NCBI RefSeq assembly: GCF_049671445.1
Contig: NZ_JBATUX010000118.1
Coordinates: 62,001 to 126,000 of the forward strand
DNA: 64,000 bases
Source of the DNA: Paenisporosarcina sp049671445
Lineage (GTDB): Bacteria > Bacillota > Bacilli > Bacillales_A > Planococcaceae
Direction: 5' to 3'
Shown in pieces: positions 34,522-42,870 of the stretch (positions are counted from its first letter, which is position 1; each line of letters opens with the position of its first letter). The notes beneath the pieces are model-generated. The model searched no databases, had not been told where the DNA came from, and saw only the letters and a program-made list of their open reading frames with translations. Made by a program: the position numbers and the translations under genes.

Positions 34522-34554
34522 CCTTTTTCGCCTTCGGGTGAGAAAGGTTTTTTC
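34520..34554 (+). terminator. Terminator after rbgA
   Basis: AACCTTTTTCGCC (34520-34532) pairs with GGTGAGAAAGGTT around a TTCG tetraloop, with a T-run after the stem. It begins within the rbgA stop codon and ends just before the rnhB leader. Confidence 0.8.
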
Positions 34555-34581
34555 ATGATACATAATTTAGAGGTGAAAAGT

Positions 34582-35346
34582 ATGGACACTATCAAAACGA
34601 TTGCTGAAAAACTTAAACAAACGTCTCAGCCGAATGAATGGACGAATAAGTTGACGGAAGATCATCGTGCTGGAGTTTTAAAGTTAATTGCTTCATGGCA
34701 AAAAAAGCTAGAGCAAGAAAAAAAGATACAAATGATTCACGATGAGAAAATCCGTTTCGACGAAAGTTTTAAACAACAAGAAACGGACTTAGTTGCTGGC
34801 ATTGATGAAGCGGGGAGAGGACCTCTTGCTGGGCCAGTCGTGACAGCGGCAGTCATTTTCAATGAATACCCAAGTGAATTAATTGGCATTAATGACTCCA
34901 AACTACTATCACAATTTAAAAGAGAAAATTACGCAGAAATCATCAAAAAACATGCGATTGCTTACTATGTACATATTCAATCTGTTGAACAAATTGATGC
35001 ATTAAATATTTATCAAGCAACTAAATCTTCGATGATGTTAGCTGTAGAACATTTACCCATTCAACCTCAGGTGCTTTTAGTCGATGCCATGACACTGCCG
35101 ACTGACATTGTACAACATTCGATAATTAAAGGTGACGCGAAAAGTTTAGCCATAGCCGCTGCATCGATTTTAGCCAAAACAACGCGTGATAATTTAATGA
35201 ACGAATTCGACAAAATTTACCCACAATATCACTTTGTAAAAAATGCGGGTTACGGCACACCTGAGCATTTATCAGCGTTAGAGCAGTTTGGAGCAACAAA
35301 AATTCATCGAAAATCCTTCGAACCTATAAAGTCTATGATTCGATAA
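34582..35346 (+). CDS. rnhB: Ribonuclease HII
   Basis: 254-residue RNase HII, which cleaves RNA in RNA-DNA hybrids and single ribonucleotides in DNA. Catalytic Asp-Glu in AGIDEAGRGPLAGPVV (about 72-87), then the DSKLLS motif, LLVDAMTLP near 168, and HFVKNAGYGTPEH near 220. An ATG at 34555 is in frame, but AGAGGTG at 34569-34575 points to the ATG at 34582. In B. subtilis ylqG and ylqH follow; here sucC comes next. Confidence 0.93.
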   Translation: MDTIKTIAEKLKQTSQPNEWTNKLTEDHRAGVLKLIASWQKKLEQEKKIQMIHDEKIRFDESFKQQETDLVAGIDEAGRGPLAGPVVTAAVIFNEYPSELIGINDSKLLSQFKRENYAEIIKKHAIAYYVHIQSVEQIDALNIYQATKSSMMLAVEHLPIQPQVLLVDAMTLPTDIVQHSIIKGDAKSLAIAAASILAKTTRDNLMNEFDKIYPQYHFVKNAGYGTPEHLSALEQFGATKIHRKSFEPIKSMIR

Positions 35347-35390
35347 GAATTCCGAATATTTGATGTATAGCGCAAAATAATAGACTTATG

Positions 35391-35419
35391 TGGACATTGT
35401 TTGACAGGTTTTATACAAT
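35391..35419 (+). promoter_or_regulatory. Promoter for sucC-sucD
   Basis: TGGACA (35391-35396), 17-base spacer, TACAAT (35414-35419), 48 bases before the sucC ATG. Confidence 0.65.
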
Positions 35420-35467
35420 GGTTAAGGTAGTAAATTACTTGTTTAAAGTTTGATTGGAGGATGTAAT

Positions 35468-36628
35468 ATGAATATCCATGAATATCAAGGTAAACAACTC
35501 CTCAGACAATACGGTGTTGCAGTATCTACAGGCTTAGTTGCTTTTTCTCCAGAAGAAGCTGTTAAGGCTGCTAAAGAACTTGGCACTGATGTTGTTGTGG
35601 TTAAAGCTCAAATCCACGCAGGTGGTCGTGGTAAAGCAGGCGGTGTTAAAATCGCGAAGAACTTAGATGAGGTTCGTGCATACGCAAAAGAACTTCTTGG
35701 TAAAACGCTTGTTACTCATCAAACAGGTCCAGAAGGTAAAGAAATTAAGCGTCTTCTTGTTGAAGAAGGATGCGACATTAAAAAAGAATACTACTTAGGT
35801 TTAGTTCTTGACCGCGCAACTGCTCGTGTAACTCTTATGGGTTCAGAAGAAGGCGGAATGGATATTGAAGAAGTAGCAGAAGCAACTCCTGAAAAAATCT
35901 TCAAAGAAATCATTGATCCAGTTGTTGGATTAACAGGATTCCAAGCACGTCGTATGGCTTTCAATATGAACATTCCAGCTAATTTAGTAAACAAAGCTGC
36001 TAAATTCATGCTTGGTCTATACCAAGTATTTATTGAAAAAGATGCAGCAATCGTAGAGATTAACCCACTAGTAGTAACAGGTGGTGGAGATGTAATGGCT
36101 CTTGACGCGAAGTTTAACTTCGATGCAAATGCTTTATATCGTCATAAAGACATCTTAGAATTACGTGATTTCGACGAAGAAGATGCAAAAGAAATTGAAG
36201 CATCAAAATATGACCTTAGCTATATCTCTTTAGATGGAAACATCGGATGTATGGTAAACGGTGCTGGACTAGCTATGGCAACAATGGACACAATTAGCTA
36301 CTACGGCGGATCACCCGCAAACTTCCTTGACGTTGGGGGCGGTGCGACAGCTGAGAAAGTAACTGAAGCATTCAAAATCATCCTTTCAGACAAAAATGTT
36401 AAAGGTATCTTCGTTAACATCTTTGGTGGAATTATGAAGTGTGACGTTATCGCTGAAGGCGTAATCACAGCTGCGAAAGAAGTAGGATTACAAGTACCAT
36501 TAGTTGTTCGTTTAGAAGGAACAAACGTGGATCTTGGTAAGAAATTATTAAATGAATCTGGCTTAAACATTGTTGCGGCTGGCTCTATGGCTGATGGCGC
36601 GCAAAAAATTGTTGAACTTGTAGGCTAA
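35468..36628 (+). CDS. sucC: Succinate-CoA ligase (ADP-forming), beta subunit
   Basis: 386-residue ATP-grasp subunit of succinyl-CoA synthetase in the citric acid cycle. MNIHEYQGKQLLRQYGV opens the protein, KAQIHAGGRGKAGGV lies near 45-59, and the C-terminal ligase domain has NGAGLAMATMD and FVNIFGGIMKCDVIAEG. GGAGG lies 7 bases before the ATG at 35468; the upstream UUG at 35450 is unlikely. sucD follows after 18 bases. Position between rnhB and dprA is the Bacillales norm. Confidence 0.96.
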   Translation: MNIHEYQGKQLLRQYGVAVSTGLVAFSPEEAVKAAKELGTDVVVVKAQIHAGGRGKAGGVKIAKNLDEVRAYAKELLGKTLVTHQTGPEGKEIKRLLVEEGCDIKKEYYLGLVLDRATARVTLMGSEEGGMDIEEVAEATPEKIFKEIIDPVVGLTGFQARRMAFNMNIPANLVNKAAKFMLGLYQVFIEKDAAIVEINPLVVTGGGDVMALDAKFNFDANALYRHKDILELRDFDEEDAKEIEASKYDLSYISLDGNIGCMVNGAGLAMATMDTISYYGGSPANFLDVGGGATAEKVTEAFKIILSDKNVKGIFVNIFGGIMKCDVIAEGVITAAKEVGLQVPLVVRLEGTNVDLGKKLLNESGLNIVAAGSMADGAQKIVELVG

Positions 36629-36646
36629 GAAAGGCAGGGACAAAAG

Positions 36647-37549
36647 ATGAGCGTATATATTAATAAAGATACGAAAGTACTCGTACAAGGTATCACGGGT
36701 TCAACTGCTCTTTTCCATACAAAACAAATGCTTGAGTATGGCACGAAAATCGTTGCTGGTGTTACACCAGGAAAAGGCGGTACTGAAGCTGAAGGCGTAC
36801 CTGTTTTTAATACTGTAGAAGAAGCTGTGAAAGCAACTGGCGCTAACGTGTCTGTTATTTATGTTCCAGCACCATTCGCTGCAGATGCTATTTTAGAAGC
36901 TGTAGATGCTGAATTAGATATGGCGATTTGTATTACTGAACATATTCCTGTTCTTGATATGGTAAAAGTAAAACGCTATATGGAAGGCAAGAAAACACGT
37001 TTAGTCGGACCTAACTGCCCAGGCGTTATCACTCCTGACGAATGTAAAATTGGTATTATGCCAGGATACATTCACAAAAAAGGTCATGTAGGAGTAGTTT
37101 CACGTTCTGGAACACTTACTTATGAAGCAGTACACCAACTTTCTCAAGAAGGTATTGGACAAAGTACAGCTGTAGGTATTGGTGGAGATCCAGTAAACGG
37201 AACTGACTTTATCGATGCTTTAATGGCATTCAATGAAGATCCAGATACGTATGCTGTAGTTATGATTGGTGAAATCGGCGGAACTGCAGAAGAAGAAGCA
37301 GCAGAGTGGATTCAAGCTAACATGACGAAGCCAGTAGTAGGATTTATTGGTGGACAAACTGCTCCAGAAGGTAAGCGTATGGGCCATGCCGGTGCGATTA
37401 TTTCTGGCGGTAAAGGTACAGCAGCTGACAAAATCAAAGCGATGAATGCAGCTGGCATGGAAGTTGCCGAAACACCATCAGTTATTGGTGAAACTTTAAT
37501 CAAAGTGATTAAAGAAAAAGGCTTATACGATCAATGTAAAACTCATTAA
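36647..37549 (+). CDS. sucD: Succinate-CoA ligase, alpha subunit
   Basis: 300-residue alpha subunit with a CoA-binding Rossmann domain (VQGITGSTALFHTKQMLEYG, about 13-32) and a ligase domain carrying the phosphohistidine in GHAGAIISGGKGTAADK (about 246-262). VGPNCPGVITP and GIGGDPVNGTDFID are also present. Cotranscribed with sucC; terminator at 37559. Confidence 0.96.
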   Translation: MSVYINKDTKVLVQGITGSTALFHTKQMLEYGTKIVAGVTPGKGGTEAEGVPVFNTVEEAVKATGANVSVIYVPAPFAADAILEAVDAELDMAICITEHIPVLDMVKVKRYMEGKKTRLVGPNCPGVITPDECKIGIMPGYIHKKGHVGVVSRSGTLTYEAVHQLSQEGIGQSTAVGIGGDPVNGTDFIDALMAFNEDPDTYAVVMIGEIGGTAEEEAAEWIQANMTKPVVGFIGGQTAPEGKRMGHAGAIISGGKGTAADKIKAMNAAGMEVAETPSVIGETLIKVIKEKGLYDQCKTH

Positions 37550-37558
37550 TCAATAAAA

Positions 37559-37592
37559 AAGCGGCACATCGTTCGGTGTGTCGCTTCTTTTT
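37559..37592 (+). terminator. Terminator after sucD
   Basis: AAGCGGCACA (37559-37568) pairs with TGTGTCGCTT (37577-37586), one G-U pair, loop TCGTTCGG, then CTTTTT. Confidence 0.85.
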
Positions 37593-37676
37593 AAAGAAAA
37601 AAGAATTCTTAATATTTAGTGATCTTTAGTTTTAGTAGAGTTAAGTGTTTTATATTACCTAATAAGGAGGAAACGT

Positions 37677-38573
37677 ATGGTCAATCAATCATTTCACCAA
37701 CGCTTACTAGCACTTCATTATGTCTTACCCATTCCATTAAATCGCTTGGAGCCCCTACTTCAAGTTGATCCGGATCTAGCAAAATGTGAACGTATGGACA
37801 TCTACCAATTATCCCGTCTGTTAAAACTTACTCATGAGCGAGCAAGAAAGTTTAAAGACGCTTTTGTAAAAGCGCTTGGAACCCCCCTTATTCAAGCGTA
37901 CATCACGAATAACATTACACCACTCCCATTTAATCATCCCAACTATCCGAAACAATTAAGCACACTGTATGACCCACCGACCATCCTGTACGCAAAAGGC
38001 CGATTGGATTACTTGTTAATGGATTACCATATTGCAGTAATCGGAGCCAGAGATGCGACAGAGTATTCGAAAGAAGCCATGTCGTTCATATTGCCGCCCC
38101 TTGTAAAAAACGATGTAGTTATTGTAAGTGGACTCGCCAAAGGAGCTGACGCAATGGCTCACCAATTTACACATGAATTAGGAGGGAAGACCATTGGTGT
38201 CTTAGGTCATGGTCATTTTCACCAATATCCAAAAGAGAATTCTGCTCTTTATGAGATAATGGAAAAACATCATTTAACATTATCTGAATATCCACCATAT
38301 GTGACGCCACAGAAGTGGTATTTTCCTATGCGTAATCGCTTAATTAGTGGCCTTTCTCATGCGGTCGTCGTGACAGAAGCCAAACAAAAAAGTGGAACAG
38401 TTAGTACACTGCAACATGCTTTAGATAATGGCAAAGATGTCTTTTGTGTTCCAGGTCCTATTACATCACTATTGTCTCTTGGACCAAATCAGTCACTCCT
38501 CGAAGGGGCAAAACCAGTGTGGAATGGGTATCAAATCATTGATGAATTGCAAGGCATTACATCTCGAAAATGA
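37677..38573 (+). CDS. dprA: DNA processing protein DprA
   Basis: 298-residue protein that protects incoming single-stranded DNA and loads RecA during natural transformation. N-terminal SAM/HhH-like part (1-85), then the Rossmann-like domain: VIGARDATEYSKEAM near 122, VSGLAKGADAMAHQF near 148, the FPMRNRLISGLSHAVVV run near 219-235, KSGTVSTLQHALDNG and VFCVPGPI. Retained in Bacillales whether or not competence is known. AAGGAGG precedes the ATG. topA follows. Confidence 0.93.
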   Translation: MVNQSFHQRLLALHYVLPIPLNRLEPLLQVDPDLAKCERMDIYQLSRLLKLTHERARKFKDAFVKALGTPLIQAYITNNITPLPFNHPNYPKQLSTLYDPPTILYAKGRLDYLLMDYHIAVIGARDATEYSKEAMSFILPPLVKNDVVIVSGLAKGADAMAHQFTHELGGKTIGVLGHGHFHQYPKENSALYEIMEKHHLTLSEYPPYVTPQKWYFPMRNRLISGLSHAVVVTEAKQKSGTVSTLQHALDNGKDVFCVPGPITSLLSLGPNQSLLEGAKPVWNGYQIIDELQGITSRK

Positions 38574-38591
38574 CTTAGAAATGAAAAATGG

Positions 38592-38620
38592 TTGCAATAT
38601 ACTAGAAACTGTTATACATT
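38592..38620 (+). promoter_or_regulatory. Promoter for topA
   Basis: TTGCAA (38592-38597), 17-base spacer, TACATT (38615-38620), 58 bases before the topA ATG. It would give topA a transcript independent of dprA. Confidence 0.6.
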
Positions 38621-38677
38621 TTGCAACAGGTATTTCTTTTATTGATTTATAAGGAACCTCTATGAGGAGGCACATAC

Positions 38678-40753
38678 ATGTCGGATTATTTAGTGATTGT
38701 GGAATCGCCAGCCAAAGCGAAAACGATTGAACGATACCTTGGCAAAAAATACAAAGTGAAAGCATCACTTGGTCATGTTCGTGATTTACCACGTAGTCAA
38801 ATGGGTGTAGATGTAGAAAATGACTATACGCCAAAATACATTACGATACGTGGTAAAGGTCCAGTAATGCAGGAACTAAAAACAGCAGCCAAAAAAGCGA
38901 AGAAAATTTATCTCGCGGCTGACCCGGATCGCGAAGGTGAAGCAATTGCTTGGCATCTCGCGAACTCATTGAATATTGATATTGAATCAGATTGTCGCGT
39001 AGTTTTTAATGAAATTACGAAAGAAGCGATTAAAGAATCTTTTAAGAATCCTCGCCCGATAGATATGGACTTAGTGGATGCACAACAAGCTCGACGAATT
39101 TTAGATCGACTAGTTGGTTACAACATCAGTCCAATACTATGGAAGAAAGTCAAAAAAGGACTTTCTGCTGGACGAGTTCAATCGGTGGCACTGCGACTGG
39201 TTATTGACCGTGAAAATGAAATCAAAAATTTCCAACCAGAAGAATACTGGACAATTGATGGAAACTTTGAAAAAGGCAAAAAAGCTTTTGACGCGCTCTA
39301 TTTTGGTAATGGTGCTGAAAAAATCAAGTTGACCAACGAAGCACAAGTTAACGAGATTCTTAGCCACTTAAAAGGTGACAAGTTTGAAGTAACAAGTGTA
39401 ATTAAAAAAGAACGCAAACGAAATCCTGCACCATCATTTACAACATCTTCTCTACAACAAGAAGCAGCCAGAAAATTAAACTTCCGTGCTAGAAAAACAA
39501 TGATGCTTGCTCAGCAACTATATGAAGGATTAAGTATTGGTAAAGAAGGAATCGTTGGATTAATTACCTATATGCGTACAGATTCTACTCGTATCTCAGA
39601 TACGGCTAAAAAAGATGCGCACTCTTATATAGAAGGAGAATATGGGAAAGAATTTGTGACCACTTCGACAGCTCCAGTGAAGCAATCAAAGAAATCACAA
39701 GATGCACATGAAGCGATTCGTCCTACAAGTGTACTGCGTTCTCCCGAACAGCTTAAATCTATTCTTTCAAAAGATTTATTCCGTTTATATAAGCTGATTT
39801 GGGAACGCTTCTTAGCTAGCCAAATGTCATCAGCAGTACTGGATACCGTTACCATCGATTTAACAAATGAGAACGTTGTTTTCCGTGCGAATGGTTCACA
39901 AGTGAAATTCCCTGGTTTCATGAAGTTATATGTAGAAGGCAATGATGATCAGGTTGAAGAAAAAGATCGTATATTACCCGAAATGGAAAAAGGCGATTTC
40001 GTAAAGAAAATTGAAATTGAACCGAAACAACATTTCACTCAACCACCTCCAAGATACTCAGAAGCACGTCTTGTTAAGACCTTAGAAGAGTTAGGCATCG
40101 GTCGACCATCAACATATGCGCCAACTCTTGATACAATCCAAAAGCGTGGTTATGTAACACTCGATGCAAAACGTTTTATACCTACCGAACTAGGTGGCAT
40201 TGTCCATCAACTTGTATTGGAGTTCTTCCCAGACATTATTGATATTGAGTTTACAGCTCAGATGGAAAGAGATTTGGACAGTGTTGAAGAAGGACAAGAA
40301 AAATGGGTTCATATTATCGATAAATTCTACTTAGACTTTGAAAAACATGTTACACATGCAGACAAAGAAATGGAAAAAGTCGTTATTAAAGACGAACCTG
40401 CAGGTGAAGATTGCGAAAAATGTGGTTCTCCAATGGTCTTTAAATTAGGTCGTTATGGGAAATTTATGGCATGTAGCAATTTTCCAGAATGTCGTAACAC
40501 AAAAGCGATTGTGAAAAATATCGGTGTTACGTGTCCAACTTGTAAAGAAGGCGAAGTCGTTGAACGTAAGAGTAAAACGAAACGTATTTTTTACGGCTGT
40601 GACCAATACCCAACGTGTGAATTTGTATCATGGGATAAACCACTTAGTCGTCCATGTCCAAAATGTAGCGAATTACTAGTTGAGAAAAAGCTGAAAAAAG
40701 GTATTCAAATTCAATGTACCGCATGCGATTATAAAGAAGATACGCAAGCGTAA
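38678..40753 (+). CDS. topA: DNA topoisomerase I
   Basis: 691-residue type IA topoisomerase that relaxes negative supercoils. TOPRIM domain starts IVESPAKAKTIERYLG; AADPDREGEAIAWHL near 84 holds the acidic metal site; the catalytic tyrosine is in YMRTDSTRIS near residue 297; GIGRPSTYAPT near 474. Three C4 zinc fingers close the protein (CEKCG...CSNFPEC, CPTCK...CDQYPTC, CPKCS...CTAC, about 578-688). GAGGAGG precedes the ATG. A 658-base gene-free stretch with repeat element C follows. Confidence 0.96.
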   Translation: MSDYLVIVESPAKAKTIERYLGKKYKVKASLGHVRDLPRSQMGVDVENDYTPKYITIRGKGPVMQELKTAAKKAKKIYLAADPDREGEAIAWHLANSLNIDIESDCRVVFNEITKEAIKESFKNPRPIDMDLVDAQQARRILDRLVGYNISPILWKKVKKGLSAGRVQSVALRLVIDRENEIKNFQPEEYWTIDGNFEKGKKAFDALYFGNGAEKIKLTNEAQVNEILSHLKGDKFEVTSVIKKERKRNPAPSFTTSSLQQEAARKLNFRARKTMMLAQQLYEGLSIGKEGIVGLITYMRTDSTRISDTAKKDAHSYIEGEYGKEFVTTSTAPVKQSKKSQDAHEAIRPTSVLRSPEQLKSILSKDLFRLYKLIWERFLASQMSSAVLDTVTIDLTNENVVFRANGSQVKFPGFMKLYVEGNDDQVEEKDRILPEMEKGDFVKKIEIEPKQHFTQPPPRYSEARLVKTLEELGIGRPSTYAPTLDTIQKRGYVTLDAKRFIPTELGGIVHQLVLEFFPDIIDIEFTAQMERDLDSVEEGQEKWVHIIDKFYLDFEKHVTHADKEMEKVVIKDEPAGEDCEKCGSPMVFKLGRYGKFMACSNFPECRNTKAIVKNIGVTCPTCKEGEVVERKSKTKRIFYGCDQYPTCEFVSWDKPLSRPCPKCSELLVEKKLKKGIQIQCTACDYKEDTQA

Positions 40754-40790
40754 AAAAAAAAGCGCAGCCCTAGTCCAGCTTTGGAAGACA

Positions 40791-40812
40791 GAAAGGCGAA
40801 TATTCGCGTTTC
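40791..40812 (+). terminator. Weak hairpin downstream of topA
   Basis: GAAA-G-GCG-AATATT-CGC-G-TTTC with one G-G mismatch; contains the perfect palindrome GCGAATATTCGC. There is no real T-run after it, so a terminator role is uncertain. Confidence 0.3.
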
Positions 40813-40897
40813 TTAAAAGATAGTAAAGTTTATAATTTTAGTCCCATAAATCCAGTGTTTCAGGTGTTTTGGACAAAAAGATTGATTCATAAATATT

Positions 40898-41343
40898 GAT
40901 GATTTTCGTTTCAGGCGGACGCTTTCCGCGGGGCGGGCGGTGAGCCTCCTCGGTCGCTTCGCGATCTGCGGGGGCTCATCTGTCCCGCTGATCCCGCTGG
41001 AAAGATAATGGACGAACTGTCATTCGTCCATTATCTTTGCGACGAGTAACCGCAGGAGCAGATGCTTTTCCCGCCGCCTTCCACTACAATCCCTGAAGTG
41101 AGTAGTAACCAACAAGAAAATCTATCAATTGCTTATAGCTAAGACACGAATGATTCTAAGTTAAGCTAGAGATTGAACCAACCTATAGTCGTAGTTGCCA
41201 TCTCTATTAGTTGATTGAAGCGCAGGTGGCGACTTCTGCGGGAAAAGCATGAGCTGAAGACCCCGCAGGAGCACATGTTTTTGCAGTGACGAGGAGACTG
41301 AAGCAATGCCCGCGAAAAGCGCCCAACGTAGCGGAAATCAACA
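40898..41343. repeat. Intergenic repeat element C (long inverted ends, 16-bp perfect hairpin)
   Basis: Between topA and trmFO. The left end (GATGATTTTCGTTTCAGGCG then GACGCTTTCCGCGGGG) and the right end (GCCCGCGAAAAGCGCCC...GCGGAAATCAAC) are imperfect inverted copies extending inward past CTCCTCG. The left half shares GGCGGACGCTTTCCGC and GTGAGCCTCCTCG with element A. A perfect 16-bp hairpin (41001-41016 with 41023-41038, loop CTGTCA) is followed immediately by GCGACGAGTAACCGCAGG (41039). No coding frame with a ribosome binding site lies inside. Confidence 0.78.
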
Positions 41344-41411
41344 GGAAGAAAGTAAATATCTATAAAAGTTTAAACTTTCTTAGATAAAAAAAGAGAAAGT
41401 TGGTGTAGAAA

Positions 41412-42719
41412 TTGACAATCGTCAATGTAATTGGAGCAGGCCTTGCTGGAAGTGAAGCCGCGTGGCAAATCGCAAAAAGAGGTGTTCGTGTTCGACTTTT
41501 CGAAATGCGTCCAGTCAAACAAACACCTGCACACCACACGGACAAATTCGCTGAGCTTGTTTGCTCAAATTCTTTACGTGCCAACACATTAACTAATGCA
41601 GTCGGCGTTATTAAAGAAGAAATGAGAATGTTGGATTCGGTAATAATGAAAGCGGCAGATCAATGTGCTGTACCAGCGGGAGGCGCATTGGCTGTGGACC
41701 GTCATGAATTTGCCGGTTATGTAACAGAGAATGTGAAAAACCATCCCCTTGTGGAAGTGATTAATGAAGAAGTAACTGAAATTCCTGAAGGGATTACGAT
41801 TATTGCGACAGGACCTTTAACTTCTCCAGCTTTAGCAGAACAAATTCAACAACTAACAGGTCAAGATTACTTGTACTTTTATGATGCTGCAGCACCTATT
41901 GTTGAAAAGGACAGTATCGATATGGATAAGGTGTATGTTAAGTCTCGCTATGACAAAGGGGAAGCGGCCTACATTAATTGTCCGATGACAGAAGAGCAAT
42001 TTGACCGTTTTTATGAGGCTTTGATATCTGCTGAAGTCGTTCCATTAAAAGAATTTGAAAAAGAAATATATTTTGAAGGCTGTATGCCGTTTGAAGTAAT
42101 GGCTGAACGAGGGAAGAAGACCTTACTATTTGGCCCTATGAAGCCTGTAGGTCTAGAAGATCCTAAAACTGGAAAAGTACCATTTGCCGTTGTTCAGTTG
42201 AGACAAGATGATGCAGCAGGCACTTTATATAACATTGTTGGTTTTCAGACACATTTAAAATGGGGACCGCAAAAAGAAGTTTTGAAATTAATTCCGGGAC
42301 TCGAGAATGTTGAAATCGTGCGATACGGAGTGATGCATCGCAACACTTTCATCAATTCACCACGTGTTTTAAAACCTACATACCAACTTAAAACAAATGA
42401 TCAATTGTTCTTTGCGGGACAAATGACAGGTGTTGAAGGATATGTTGAATCAGCTGGAAGTGGCTTGTTAGCAGGCATTAATGCTGCAAAGTTGGCGCTT
42501 GGCGAAGAGTTATTAGTATTCCCTGAGGAAACAGCATTAGGTAGCATGGCACGATACATTACTGAAGCAGATCCACGGAATTTCCAACCGATGAACGTTA
42601 ACTTCGGTTTATTCCCTGAATTACCAAAACGTTACAAATTAAAGGAAAAGCGCGGGGAAAAGCAAGCTGAACGAGCACTAGGCACAATTCGAAATTTTAT
42701 GAATTTACAATCGATATAA
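41412..42719 (+). CDS. trmFO: tRNA (m5U54) methyltransferase, folate/FAD-dependent TrmFO
   Basis: 435-residue flavoprotein that makes ribothymidine-54 in tRNA with methylenetetrahydrofolate. FAD site VIGAGLAGSEAAW near residue 6; FEMRPVKQTPAHHTDKFAEL near 32; CSNSLR near 53; EGCMPFEVMAERG near 222; GVEGYVESAGSGLLAG near 342. Start UUG at 41412; only a weak GGTG lies 6 bases upstream and an in-frame stop precedes it, so this start is forced. Longer B. subtilis TrmFO has two or three extra residues. Confidence 0.94.
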   Translation: MTIVNVIGAGLAGSEAAWQIAKRGVRVRLFEMRPVKQTPAHHTDKFAELVCSNSLRANTLTNAVGVIKEEMRMLDSVIMKAADQCAVPAGGALAVDRHEFAGYVTENVKNHPLVEVINEEVTEIPEGITIIATGPLTSPALAEQIQQLTGQDYLYFYDAAAPIVEKDSIDMDKVYVKSRYDKGEAAYINCPMTEEQFDRFYEALISAEVVPLKEFEKEIYFEGCMPFEVMAERGKKTLLFGPMKPVGLEDPKTGKVPFAVVQLRQDDAAGTLYNIVGFQTHLKWGPQKEVLKLIPGLENVEIVRYGVMHRNTFINSPRVLKPTYQLKTNDQLFFAGQMTGVEGYVESAGSGLLAGINAAKLALGEELLVFPEETALGSMARYITEADPRNFQPMNVNFGLFPELPKRYKLKEKRGEKQAERALGTIRNFMNLQSI

Positions 42720-42725
42720 TTGCTG

Positions 42726-42767
42726 AAAGCCTCTAGTTATTGTTATAATCTAGAGGCTTTTTATTTT
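42726..42767 (+). terminator. Terminator after trmFO
   Basis: Perfect 11-bp stem AAAGCCTCTAG (42726-42736) with CTAGAGGCTTT (42750-42760), then TTATTTT. Its tail contains the start of the xerC -35. Confidence 0.88.
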
Positions 42768-42794
42768 GACATAATAAAATTCACAAAAGATACA
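42766..42794 (+). promoter_or_regulatory. Candidate promoter for xerC-hslVU
   Basis: Perfect -35 TTGACA (42766-42771), 17-base spacer, poor -10 GATACA (42789-42794). A leader of about 75 bases would precede xerC. Confidence 0.4.
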
Positions 42795-42870
42795 TGGTGC
42801 TAGTGTTTCACTGCTTGTGCTCCTTGGCTACTTCAGTCTTTATGCTTTTACAATTTGGAGGTGAACACAC

